From assembly GCA_034430335.1 (NCBI GenBank), contig DAOUES010000403.1, positions 1 through 6,660 on the forward strand: a stretch of DNA of 6,660 nt, written 5' to 3'. The translations under genes and the position numbers were made by a program. This DNA is from JAFGOY01 sp034430335. Lineage in GTDB: Bacteria > Chloroflexota > Anaerolineae > Aggregatilineales > UBA3940. Numbering within the stretch: position 1 is the stretch's first letter; the number at the start of each line of letters is the position of its first letter. The notes beneath the pieces were generated by a model. That model ran no database searches and was not told where the DNA came from. It worked only from the letters and a program-made list of their open reading frames with translations. This document shows, in pieces, positions 1 to 5,954 of the stretch.

Positions 1-511
1 TGGGATTTTCAGAAAGCATATCAAGCCCACCAGCACCGCCCGGCCCACCCTCCATGTCCGGCATCTCCCCGTCTGGCCTTTCCCCACCGGCGGGAGGTTC
101 AAAACCTTCAGGCGGTTCACCACCGGCAGCACCCTGACCGGGCCTACCGCCGTCCTGCCGGGTTCCAAACTCGCCTATAAGCTCGGTCAAGTTATCCTGC
201 ATCAACTGCCAGCTGTCAGAACTGATGGTAATGGTGATAGTGTTCACCTCATCTTGAGGGAAGACCACATCGTAATCTGGATTGGTTGACTTTCCGTGAG
301 AATAGTCGTCCCATTCATCCGATCCAATGACCTCGTCAGTTGTGCTAACCGCCCGATCTGTCTCCGCTTGAACAACGGCTGTTTCACTCACTTCCTGTAT
401 CTCAGACCCGGTTTGAACGGATGTGTCCTGCGTCTGACTGCAACCCGACAGGGTGATTATCACAGCCAGACCGACGATCCGCAGCAGGCCAGAGGCTTTC
501 CTTACTTCCAT
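1..511 (-). CDS. CotH kinase family lipoprotein, N-terminal part (3' end outside window)
   Basis: I translated this by eye from the ATG at 511; the frame stays open for 170 codons to the window edge, so only the N-terminus is present. Residues 10-20 are hydrophobic and are followed by the lipobox LSGC (21-24), so Cys24 should be lipidated after signal peptidase II cleavage and the protein anchored outside the cytoplasmic membrane. Residues 25-75 are a polar Ser/Thr/Glu/Asp-rich linker. From about 79 the text NPDYDVVFPQDEVN, then a TITITIS strand and SDSWQLMQDNL, is the usual opening of CotH-family domains. A Gly/Pro/Glu-rich insertion (about 119-163) precedes SENP, where the family normally continues into its conserved strand. 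CotH proteins have a protein-kinase fold; Bacillus CotH phosphorylates spore-coat proteins. The catalytic residues lie outside the window, so activity cannot be judged. It is the third gene of the operon, 28 nt after DUF4956, with a possible ribosome site GGGGAAG (520-526) 8 nt before the start. Confidence 0.85.
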   Translation of the reverse strand, partial: MEVRKASGLLRIVGLAVIITLSGCSQTQDTSVQTGSEIQEVSETAVVQAETDRAVSTTDEVIGSDEWDDYSHGKSTNPDYDVVFPQDEVNTITITISSDSWQLMQDNLTELIGEFGTRQDGGRPGQGAAGGEPPEGFEPPAGGERPDGEMPDMEGGPGGAGGLDMLSENP

Positions 512-539
512 AGCAATTACTTCCCCAAAAGTTCCTGTG

Positions 540-1175
540 TCACTTATCTTCAACATACTCATCATTGTCGTTTGCCGTAAACCTGACCTGATCGGAATCG
601 AGCAGGCTCGAATCATAGTAAATATGGATCACCGCCGAATCGCGCAGGAAGTTCAACTTGCCGATCTCGATGCGGTGGATGGGAAGGCCGGTGCGCTGCT
701 GTAAATCTTCCAGCAGAAGCGGCCAGTTTTCAGGGCGGATCATATCAATACGCTCGTAGTTGATTGTTTTACGTGTCTCGTACTTGAATCCCCAGCCGCG
801 TTCCAGCACATACAGCACCCCGATCACGACGAGGTTGGTTACGGCCAGTTCTGCAAACTGCTGGCCGTCAAGCAGGATGGCATTGAGCACCGGGAGCGCC
901 GTCACAATGAACAGATAGGTCATCTCCCGGATCGGGATCGTATCGGTGCGGTAGCGCAGGATGGAGAAAATGGCGAACAGGCCGAACCCCACCCCGATGC
1001 TGATATCGGTGCTGCTCAACAGGCCCATCACAAAGAAGATGATCGTATTGAACGCAATGAACGTAAAGACGTAGCTTTTATCCCGCCGCTGTGGGTAGTA
1101 GATGAATCTCACGATCACAAAGACAACTACAAAGTTGATCGCGAATCTCACCAGTGGATCAATGAACGAAGTCAT
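540..1175 (-). CDS. DUF4956 domain-containing membrane protein
   Basis: This is a 211-residue protein with about five membrane segments (roughly residues 9-27, 36-54, 56-73, 86-103 and 110-126) and a soluble C-terminal domain of about 85 residues. The stretch GFGLFAIFSILRYRTDTIPI (64-83) and the following EMTYLF are the hallmark of DUF4956, often found next to VTC-domain genes. The soluble tail contains an alpha/beta segment (ENWPLLLEDLQQRTGLPIHRIEIGKL, seen in pieces around 149-174). Biochemical function is unknown. The start at 1175 is well supported by AAGGAG placed 9 nt upstream, inside the last codons of the VTC gene, which it overlaps by 17 nt; this suggests translational coupling. I infer that it could anchor the VTC enzyme at the membrane or form a path for its product, by analogy with the membrane parts of yeast Vtc proteins. 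There is no sequence evidence for homology to those. Confidence 0.93.
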   Translation of the reverse strand: MTSFIDPLVRFAINFVVVFVIVRFIYYPQRRDKSYVFTFIAFNTIIFFVMGLLSSTDISIGVGFGLFAIFSILRYRTDTIPIREMTYLFIVTALPVLNAILLDGQQFAELAVTNLVVIGVLYVLERGWGFKYETRKTINYERIDMIRPENWPLLLEDLQQRTGLPIHRIEIGKLNFLRDSAVIHIYYDSSLLDSDQVRFTANDNDEYVEDK

Positions 1176-2007
1176 GCATCAATTCTCCTTGTAACACTTT
1201 CTGCATCTGTCGCAGGCCCGGTTTAAAGTTGTTGCTCTTCAGATCGTCGTAGAGCATGCAGGCCCCCAGACAATACTTGCTGAAGGAGGTCGAGGGGACA
1301 CCCAACACCCGCATCTGCTGGATGAATTCAGAGTCCAGCGAGAGGCGCTCCTGCTTCACTTCGGCAATGACAATACCGGGCAGTTCCATACACATATTTC
1401 CCCAGCCGAAGGTAAGATTTATGTCAAAGGTCAGACGTTCCTGGCGGTGCTTACTGACGAGCGTTGCCCGCATATATTGATTCCACAGCTTTGGCTCCAA
1501 TTGATCCCCTTTAAGAGGGGTGTGCGATACAACAAACTCATCGGCATCTCTATCCAGTTCCAGCTTCATTTTTGGAATCTGGAAGCGTGTTTTAACCGTC
1601 CGGAACCCGGTCTTGTGCTTGATCTCGAAGAAGTTCAAATCCGAATCGACATACCTGCGAGTGCGAACCTTGTAACGAGTATTCGAACCATTATGGTGCT
1701 GCTGGTAAAGCCAGAAATCGGAGGTGTCAAAATAGACCGTTTGATACCGATTCAGGCGCATCCCTTCGATCTCCAAGACACGATAGTGCCCCGCAAGCTG
1801 AGGTAATACTTCATAGAGCTGGCTCACCCCGAAGACATATTTCGTTTCGACCCGGTCGAGAAGAGAGACGGATGCCATCTCATCCAGGCTGATCGGATCG
1901 CAGCCATCGACCAAGTATTTCATGCGCCATGCCGGATTCTCGAATACGCTGATAGGCTGACGCCGCGTTGTTAGCTGTCTATCCACTGTTACCATTAGAA
2001 TTTCCAT
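1159..2007 (-). CDS. VTC domain-containing protein (putative polyphosphate polymerase)
   Basis: This 282-residue cytoplasmic protein has the triphosphate-tunnel (VTC) fold. In yeast, Vtc4 of this family makes polyphosphate from ATP. Visible motifs match the tunnel residues: ETKY with Lys56; YFDT (92-95); RYKVRTR with Arg111, Arg115 and Arg117; FEIKHK with Glu128, Lys130 and Lys132; RTVKTR (136-141); Arg180; AEVKQ with probable metal-binding Glu216; and FSKY with Ser243 and Lys244. All expected basic strands are present, so it looks catalytically intact. No membrane segment or SPX domain is seen, unlike the eukaryotic protein. It is the first gene of the minus-strand operon, overlapping DUF4956 by 17 nt. 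The start is uncertain: the ATG at 2007 has no clear ribosome site, while the ATG at 1995 (Met5) follows GGAA by 6 nt and may be the real one. Polymerase activity is inferred from family and residues only. Confidence 0.92.
   Translation of the reverse strand: MEILMVTVDRQLTTRRQPISVFENPAWRMKYLVDGCDPISLDEMASVSLLDRVETKYVFGVSQLYEVLPQLAGHYRVLEIEGMRLNRYQTVYFDTSDFWLYQQHHNGSNTRYKVRTRRYVDSDLNFFEIKHKTGFRTVKTRFQIPKMKLELDRDADEFVVSHTPLKGDQLEPKLWNQYMRATLVSKHRQERLTFDINLTFGWGNMCMELPGIVIAEVKQERLSLDSEFIQQMRVLGVPSTSFSKYCLGACMLYDDLKSNNFKPGLRQMQKVLQGELMHDFVH
1180..1191 (-). promoter_or_regulatory. Ribosome binding site of the DUF4956 gene, inside the VTC gene
   Basis: On the minus strand AAGGAG reads about 9 nt ahead of the ATG at 1175 and lies within the coding end of the VTC gene. 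It is the clearest Shine-Dalgarno sequence in the window. It fixes the DUF4956 start and supports coupled translation of the two overlapping genes. Confidence 0.7.
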
Positions 2008-2185
2008 TCTGTACGATTGTCAAGGTCCTGTGCCCAAATAGCCAAGACCTGCACTAAGGGTAGCCAGGAGATGTTCATAAACTATAAATGACTTATTAAC
2101 GAATCATGTGTCTTTTACCGTATTGCTTTGTAAAGTTGGTTATTGCACCTTCTTTCCCGGCGTTGAAGCACCGGGCGAAAGACCG

Positions 2186-2228
2186 GCAACTGGTAAACCA
2201 GTTGCTTGGGCGACCGCGAGGGTCGCCC
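2186..2228. repeat. Pair of adjacent perfect stem-loops
   Basis: The first hairpin has arms GCAACTGG (2186-2193) and CCAGTTGC (2198-2205) with loop TAAA. Two bases later the second has arms GGGCGACC (2208-2215) and GGTCGCCC (2221-2228) with loop GCGAG. Both stems are 8 of 8 paired. No T-run follows, so this is not a standard terminator. The layout resembles the paired hairpins at 5895-5931, and ten bases, CGGCAACTGG, are identical between the two places (2184-2193 and 5903-5912). It looks like a dispersed intergenic repeat; its function is unknown. Confidence 0.75.
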
Positions 2229-2308
2229 CTACGAGACGGGATCGGGGTTCTCGTTCCATCAAGTCAATATGTTAAAAATTCGGGTTTACAGAGCAGTATC
2301 GCCTTTCG

Positions 2309-2377
2309 GTCTCAAGGTGCTACAAACCTGCCCTCACCCCTAAATCCCCACTCCCTCATAGCGAGGGGACTTGAGAC
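2309..2377. repeat. 69-bp C-rich element bounded by 8-bp inverted repeats
   Basis: GTCTCAAG (2309-2316) is the exact reverse complement of CTTGAGAC (2370-2377). Inside lie a C-rich run containing CCCTCACCCC (2331-2340), CTCCCTC (2351-2357) and a G-rich GAGGGG (2363-2368), so CCCTC/GAGGG can form an inner hairpin with a five-base loop. C-rich arm/G-rich arm intergenic repeats of this style are common in several environmental bacterial lineages. No target-site duplication is obvious. It could be a small non-autonomous element or a structured repeat; it codes for nothing. Confidence 0.6.
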
Positions 2378-2423
2378 AGAAACGTACCTATCATACGAAA
2401 TCCGGGTTTTGGGCCGGAGAGGA

Positions 2424-2452
2424 TTGACAGGGGAAACAACATCCAGTAGGCT
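2424..2452 (+). promoter_or_regulatory. Possible sigma70-type promoter of the ABC1-kinase gene
   Basis: A consensus -35 box TTGACA (2424-2429) is followed after exactly 17 bp by TAGGCT (2447-2452), which keeps the most conserved T, A and final T of a -10 box. Transcription would begin near 2459, just before the ATG at 2476. The -10 is weak, so this is tentative. Confidence 0.3.
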
Positions 2453-2475
2453 TACCCGGCAGTCGATTTATCATC

Positions 2476-4215
2476 ATGTTCAGAAAGCCGTTCAAAATGA
2501 CAGAAGCCAGCCCAAACAGACCGCAGTTGGACGAGAGAGACTACCGCGTAGACCGGCGCAGGTACCGGCAAGTGATGACGTTTTTTACCGGGATCGCTAT
2601 GAACGTCGTCTGGTGGGAGGTGATCGTCCGGTACCTGCTCGGCAGACGGTTCGCCGGGCGCGGACGAGATCGACGGTTAAAACGGTATGCGTCGCGCTTC
2701 CGCACACTGGCTATCAACATGGGCGGGGTGATGATCAAACTGGGGCAGTTCATCAGCGCCAGGGTCGACGTGATGCCGGAGGCGATCACCGGTGAACTGG
2801 CCGGGCTTCAAGACGAAGTGCCACCGGAGGACGCCAGCGCCATCATCAAGGTGATCGAGGACGAGCTGGGCGCGCCGCTCGGCAAGACTTTCAGCATGTT
2901 CAGCAAAGAGGTACAGGCGGCGGCATCGCTGGGACAGGTTCACCGGGGACAATTGAAGAACGGGGAAAGGGTCGCGGTGAAAGTGCTGCGGCCCGGAATC
3001 GAGGTGACTGTCGCGACGGACTTAAAGGCACTGGCCGTCGTCGCACGGTGGACGATGTACTGGAAAGTGATCCGGAAACGGGCCAACGTACCGGCCCTGA
3101 TGGATGAGTTTGCCGCGACGCTGTGGGAAGAGGTGGATTACATCAAAGAGGCGGCAAACGCAAAACGGTTCGCCGAACTGTTTGCCGACGATCCACGTGT
3201 TTATGTCCCGGATATCTATGACGAGTATTCGAGCCAGCGCGTGCTGACAATGGAGGATGTGACGAGCATCAAGATCGCCGATCACGAGTCGATAGATGCA
3301 GCAGGGATCGACCGGGCGGAGGTAGCATACCGGCTGTTCGATCTTTACCTGCGGATGATCTTCGAGTTCGGGTTTTTCCACGCCGACCCGCATCCCGGGA
3401 ACCTGTTCGTCCACCCGATCGGAGATGCCGCAGAAGCCCCAACCGAAGGCGGCGTTCCTTACTACCTCGTATTCGTGGATTTCGGGATGGTGGGGCGGAT
3501 CACGCCGCAGGTCAAGGCGGGGCTGCGGGAAGCGTTAATTGCCGCCGGGACACGTGATTCGGCGCGGATCATCAAGTCATACCAGATGTTGGGAATCTTG
3601 CTGCCTGGGGCCGATCTCGAACGCATCGAGGAAGCAGAATCAGAGATGCTGGACTTCATCTGGGGGAAGAGCGTGCCGGAACTTGCCCAGATGAAGCATT
3701 CAGATATGCTGGCGATGACCGGCAAATACCGCGATCTCCTCTATGAACTGCCTTTCCAGGTGCCGCAGGATTTCATCTACCTGGGGCGAGCGATTGGGAT
3801 TCTGTCGGGGATGTGTATCCAACTCGATGCCGAATTCAATCCCTGGGCACAAATCGCCGAGTATGCGCAAAAACTGGTGGCCGACGAAGCAACCGAGCAG
3901 ATCGAAACGTGGGTGCAGGAAGCGATCCGGCTGACGCAGACGGCGATCTCGATCCCAACCCAGCTAAAAGACGTGTTAGGCCGGTTCCAGCACGGCAACG
4001 TCGAAATACGACTGCGTACGAGCAATGACCTGGAGCGCGGCATCGGGATCATCGTATCGACGCTCAACGGCGTAGCCCGCGCGGTGATCTTTGCCAGCCT
4101 CCTGGCGGCGGGGACCTATCTCTACGTCAACGGTTACGCCGTTCCCGGGATTGTCGGCTGGAGCCTGGCAGGGATAGCCTGGCTGACAGTTGTATTTCGG
4201 AAGCGGAAATCATAA
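2476..4215 (+). CDS. ABC1/AarF/UbiB family atypical kinase, membrane-anchored
   Basis: This 579-residue protein belongs to the UbiB/ADCK family of atypical kinase-ATPases, linked in other organisms to quinone or isoprenoid-lipid metabolism. Order of motifs: a hydrophobic N-terminal stretch (about 33-55); the family-specific KxGQ motif with Lys88 and Gln91; the Ala-rich loop AAASLGQ (148-154), which replaces the usual Gly-rich loop; VAVK with ATP-site Lys169; the EEVDYIKEAAN region (218-228); HADPHPGN with catalytic Asp304 and Asn309; and VDFG with metal-binding Asp335. Two hydrophobic segments close the protein (about 534-553 and 555-574), a tail typical of the family. All signature residues are present, so it should be functional; the substrate is unknown and ubiquinone synthesis should not be assumed. 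Neither ATG 2476 nor ATG 2497 (Met8) has a good ribosome site; I kept the longer form. A GltD-like gene follows closely, probably in the same transcript. Confidence 0.93.
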   Translation: MFRKPFKMTEASPNRPQLDERDYRVDRRRYRQVMTFFTGIAMNVVWWEVIVRYLLGRRFAGRGRDRRLKRYASRFRTLAINMGGVMIKLGQFISARVDVMPEAITGELAGLQDEVPPEDASAIIKVIEDELGAPLGKTFSMFSKEVQAAASLGQVHRGQLKNGERVAVKVLRPGIEVTVATDLKALAVVARWTMYWKVIRKRANVPALMDEFAATLWEEVDYIKEAANAKRFAELFADDPRVYVPDIYDEYSSQRVLTMEDVTSIKIADHESIDAAGIDRAEVAYRLFDLYLRMIFEFGFFHADPHPGNLFVHPIGDAAEAPTEGGVPYYLVFVDFGMVGRITPQVKAGLREALIAAGTRDSARIIKSYQMLGILLPGADLERIEEAESEMLDFIWGKSVPELAQMKHSDMLAMTGKYRDLLYELPFQVPQDFIYLGRAIGILSGMCIQLDAEFNPWAQIAEYAQKLVADEATEQIETWVQEAIRLTQTAISIPTQLKDVLGRFQHGNVEIRLRTSNDLERGIGIIVSTLNGVARAVIFASLLAAGTYLYVNGYAVPGIVGWSLAGIAWLTVVFRKRKS

Positions 4216-4240
4216 AATCACTATGTGCCATCCGGCGCTG

Positions 4241-4246
4241 TACAAT
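4241..4246 (+). promoter_or_regulatory. Possible -10 box before the GltD-like gene
   Basis: TACAAT matches the -10 consensus at five of six positions and lies 38 bases before the ATG at 4285. No good -35 box stands 16-18 bp upstream. If used, transcription would begin near 4253, downstream of the alternative GTG start at 4225, which would favour the ATG at 4285. Confidence 0.25.
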
Positions 4247-4284
4247 ATTCACCTCGTCAAGAGCGCGGTTTTAGAGCAGACCCT

Positions 4285-5742
4285 ATGACACAAAAGAAAG
4301 ACCTTCCATTCGACCGAAAAGAACTGCAACCTTCTGCAAGAGAACGTATAAAAATAGAACCTGTTCCATACAGCTACCGTCCCCCGGAGGAGCGAATCGG
4401 TGACTGGAACGAATGCCGCATCCCGATGACGCCGGAACAGGCGATGGCGGAAGCCACACGCTGCATTCACTGCCCCGATCCGCCCTGTGAAAAAGCCTGC
4501 CCGATCAACAACCCGATCTCCGAGGCGCTGTGGCACATCGAACAGGGGGATTTCCTGACGGCGGCGGCGCTGTACAAGAGTTCGAATACACTACCTGCAA
4601 TCTGCGGGCGGGTGTGCCCGGCGGAACTGACCTGCGCAAGCGGCTGTGTGCTGGCGAACCAGGGCAAGGGCATCAACACACGCGGGCTGGAATTGTTCGT
4701 CGCCGACTACCAACGCGCGTCGGGGCATCACTGGCTGCCCGAAATCGCAGCGCCAACCGGCAAGAAGGTGGGGGTGATCGGCGCAGGCCCGGCAGGATTG
4801 ACCGTTGCCGAAGTGCTTGCCCGGTTGGGCCACGAAGTGGTCGTCTATGAGGCATGGCCCTACCCCGGCGGGCTGCTCGTCTATGGCATACCAACCTTCA
4901 AACTGGAAAAGGATATCGTCTTCTGGAAGATCGACCAGTTGAAGGAAATGGGGATCAGGTTCGTGACGAATACGCGCGTTGGCGAAAAGGTCAGCATCGA
5001 CGAGTTGATCGAGATGGAACGGTTCGACGCGGTATTTCTGGGCACGGGCGCGGGCGTCGAGGCGCGGATGAAGATTCCCGGCGAAGAACTGGGGCGCGTC
5101 TTCGGATCGACGCAGTTCCTGGTCAGAGCCAACCTGCCGCCTGACATGCTGCCCGAATCGCTGCGAGAACCGCTGACCATCGGGAAGCGGGTGGCCGTGA
5201 TCGGCGGGGGGGATACGGCAACCGACTGCATCCGGTCGGCGCTGCGAATGGGAGCCGACGAGGTTACCTGCTACTACCGGCGGACTGAGGCGGAAATGCC
5301 GGGGAGTAAAATCGAGCGGCAACTTGGCATTGAAGAAGGGGCGATCATCGAATACCTTACCGCGCCAGTCGAAATACTCGACCAGAACGGGGACGGCAAG
5401 GTCGACTCGATGAAGATGATCCGAATGGAACTGGGCGAACCGGACTCATCGGGACGACGACGCCCGGTGCCAATTGAAGGATCGGAGTATACCGTCGAGG
5501 TGACGGACGTGATCCTGGCGATAGGCTACTGGCCCGATCCGAGCATCAGCGAGGGGACGAAAGACCTGAAAACCCACAAGTACGGGCTGATCGAGGTTCA
5601 CCGGGACACCGGGCAGACGAGCCGGAAAGAAATCTATGCGGGCGGGGACAACGTCACCGGGCCAGCGCTGGTGAACGTGGCGATTGCGTCGGCGAAGGTG
5701 GCGGCGCGGGCGATCCATGAGTCACTGATGGGTGAGGGGTGA
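4285..5742 (+). CDS. gltD: NAD(P)H-dependent glutamate synthase small subunit-like oxidoreductase (GltD family)
   Basis: This flavoprotein belongs to the family that moves electrons between NAD(P)H, FAD and Fe-S clusters, as in the glutamate synthase beta subunit, NfnB and the N-terminal half of dihydropyrimidine dehydrogenase. Numbered from ATG 4285 (485 residues): an N-terminal Fe-S domain with Cys60, 63, 68 and 72 (CIHCPDPPCEKAC) and Cys107, 111, 117 and 121; FAD-binding GAGPAG (166-171) with PGG shortly after; a second dinucleotide fold GGGDTA (307-312) followed by YYRR (330-333), where arginines often favour NADPH; and the C-terminal FAD motif AGGDNVTG (452-459). All parts look intact. 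The frame is also open from a GTG at 4225, only 9 nt after the kinase stop, adding 20 unconserved-looking residues; neither start has a strong ribosome site, and I prefer the ATG. No large glutamate synthase subunit is adjacent, so the true partner or substrate is open. The gltD symbol denotes family, not proven orthology. Confidence 0.92.
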   Translation: MTQKKDLPFDRKELQPSARERIKIEPVPYSYRPPEERIGDWNECRIPMTPEQAMAEATRCIHCPDPPCEKACPINNPISEALWHIEQGDFLTAAALYKSSNTLPAICGRVCPAELTCASGCVLANQGKGINTRGLELFVADYQRASGHHWLPEIAAPTGKKVGVIGAGPAGLTVAEVLARLGHEVVVYEAWPYPGGLLVYGIPTFKLEKDIVFWKIDQLKEMGIRFVTNTRVGEKVSIDELIEMERFDAVFLGTGAGVEARMKIPGEELGRVFGSTQFLVRANLPPDMLPESLREPLTIGKRVAVIGGGDTATDCIRSALRMGADEVTCYYRRTEAEMPGSKIERQLGIEEGAIIEYLTAPVEILDQNGDGKVDSMKMIRMELGEPDSSGRRRPVPIEGSEYTVEVTDVILAIGYWPDPSISEGTKDLKTHKYGLIEVHRDTGQTSRKEIYAGGDNVTGPALVNVAIASAKVAARAIHESLMGEG

Positions 5743-5770
5743 AAAAAACCTCTATTTGTGGGCAAAGGCC

Positions 5771-5820
5771 GCCCCCCTCTGTCGCTGCGCGACATCTCCC
5801 CCTACCAGGGGGCGATCAGG
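5771..5820. repeat. C-rich intergenic repeat with two small hairpins
   Basis: GTCGC (5781-5785) and GCGAC (5789-5793) form a stem with loop TGC. Five bases further, CCCCCT (5798-5803) and AGGGGG (5807-5812) form a stem with loop ACC. A C-run (5772-5777) precedes. The arrangement resembles common dispersed intergenic repeats rather than a terminator, since no T-run follows either stem directly. Confidence 0.6.
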
Positions 5821-5831
5821 GTTGGCTTTAT

Positions 5832-5860
5832 TTGATACGGTCTGTTTACTGAACTACCTT
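5832..5860 (+). promoter_or_regulatory. Possible promoter upstream of queG
   Basis: TTGATA (5832-5837, five of six matches to a -35 box) is separated by 17 bp from TACCTT (5855-5860), a weak -10 box that keeps the key T, A and final T. Transcription from near 5867 would pass through the hairpins at 5895-5931 before reaching queG, leaving a leader of about 88 nt. Tentative. Confidence 0.3.
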
Positions 5861-5894
5861 GTAAATCTAATAAGCCCCAGGCTACAAACACAAC

Positions 5895-5909
5895 GTTGCC
5901 TACGGCAAC
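5895..5909. repeat. Stem-loop, first of a pair before queG
   Basis: GTTGCC (5895-5900) pairs perfectly with GGCAAC (5904-5909) around loop TAC. One base separates it from the next, GC-rich hairpin. The right arm and its continuation, CGGCAACTGG, are identical to bases 2184-2193 in the other intergenic region, so this is likely the same class of repeat. Confidence 0.65.
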
Positions 5910-5910
5910 T

Positions 5911-5942
5911 GGGCGGGTTCAAAGCCCGCCCGATTTATTTTT
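5911..5942 (+). terminator. Terminator-like hairpin just before queG
   Basis: GGGCGGG (5911-5917) pairs with CCCGCCC (5925-5931) around a seven-base loop and is followed by a T-rich tail (5934-5942, eight T in nine bases). This fits a rho-independent terminator and could end the kinase-GltD transcript. It is oddly placed, ending 12 nt before the queG start, so it may instead be part of a dispersed paired-hairpin repeat or a leader structure of queG. Confidence 0.5.
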
Positions 5943-5954
5943 GGATAGGGTACG

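Larger units (their letters stand above)
2008..2475. other. Divergent intergenic region with repeats, no credible gene
   Basis: This 468-bp stretch lies between the divergently read VTC operon and the ABC1-kinase gene, so promoters for both should be here. A plus-strand open frame starting at 2106 crosses it, but its translation is low-complexity, runs through the hairpin repeats and continues out of frame over the kinase gene, so it is not a gene. The left 150 bp (to about 2155) are AT-rich and are the likely promoter zone of the minus-strand operon, although I found no convincing -35/-10 pair there. The rest contains two tandem hairpins (2186-2228) and a C-rich inverted-repeat element (2309-2377). 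Confidence 0.75.

Noticed and set aside
1447..1806. A 119-codon plus-strand open frame
   Set aside because: It is antisense to the VTC gene and shows no recognisable motif.
2018..2023. Perfect TTGACA (minus strand) just before the VTC gene
   Set aside because: A -10 box at 17 bp would fall inside the first codons (TTCTAA at the ATG 1995), which leaves no room for a leader or the ribosome site. Unless translation begins further in, this is coincidence.
2081..2086. TATAGT (minus strand) as -10 box of the VTC operon
   Set aside because: The sequence is AT-rich and reasonably placed, but no -35 match exists at 16-18 bp, so I could not support a promoter.
2186..2377. A CRISPR array or attachment site
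   Set aside because: The repeats are palindromic single units with no regular spacing and no direct repeats, and no integrase or tRNA gene is present.
2106..2795. A 229-codon plus-strand open frame starting in the intergenic region
   Set aside because: It runs through hairpin repeats, has a composition unlike a folded protein, and its second half is the wrong frame of the well-supported ABC1 kinase gene.
4591..5322. A 243-codon minus-strand open frame
   Set aside because: It lies wholly antisense to the GltD-like gene, whose motifs are unmistakable. Long antisense frames are expected in GC-rich codons.
5867..5954. A preQ1 riboswitch controlling queG
   Set aside because: The leader shows two simple hairpins and lacks the preQ1 class I features (small C-rich-loop hairpin followed by an A-rich tail with the conserved pairing bases); queG is also downstream of preQ1 in the pathway.
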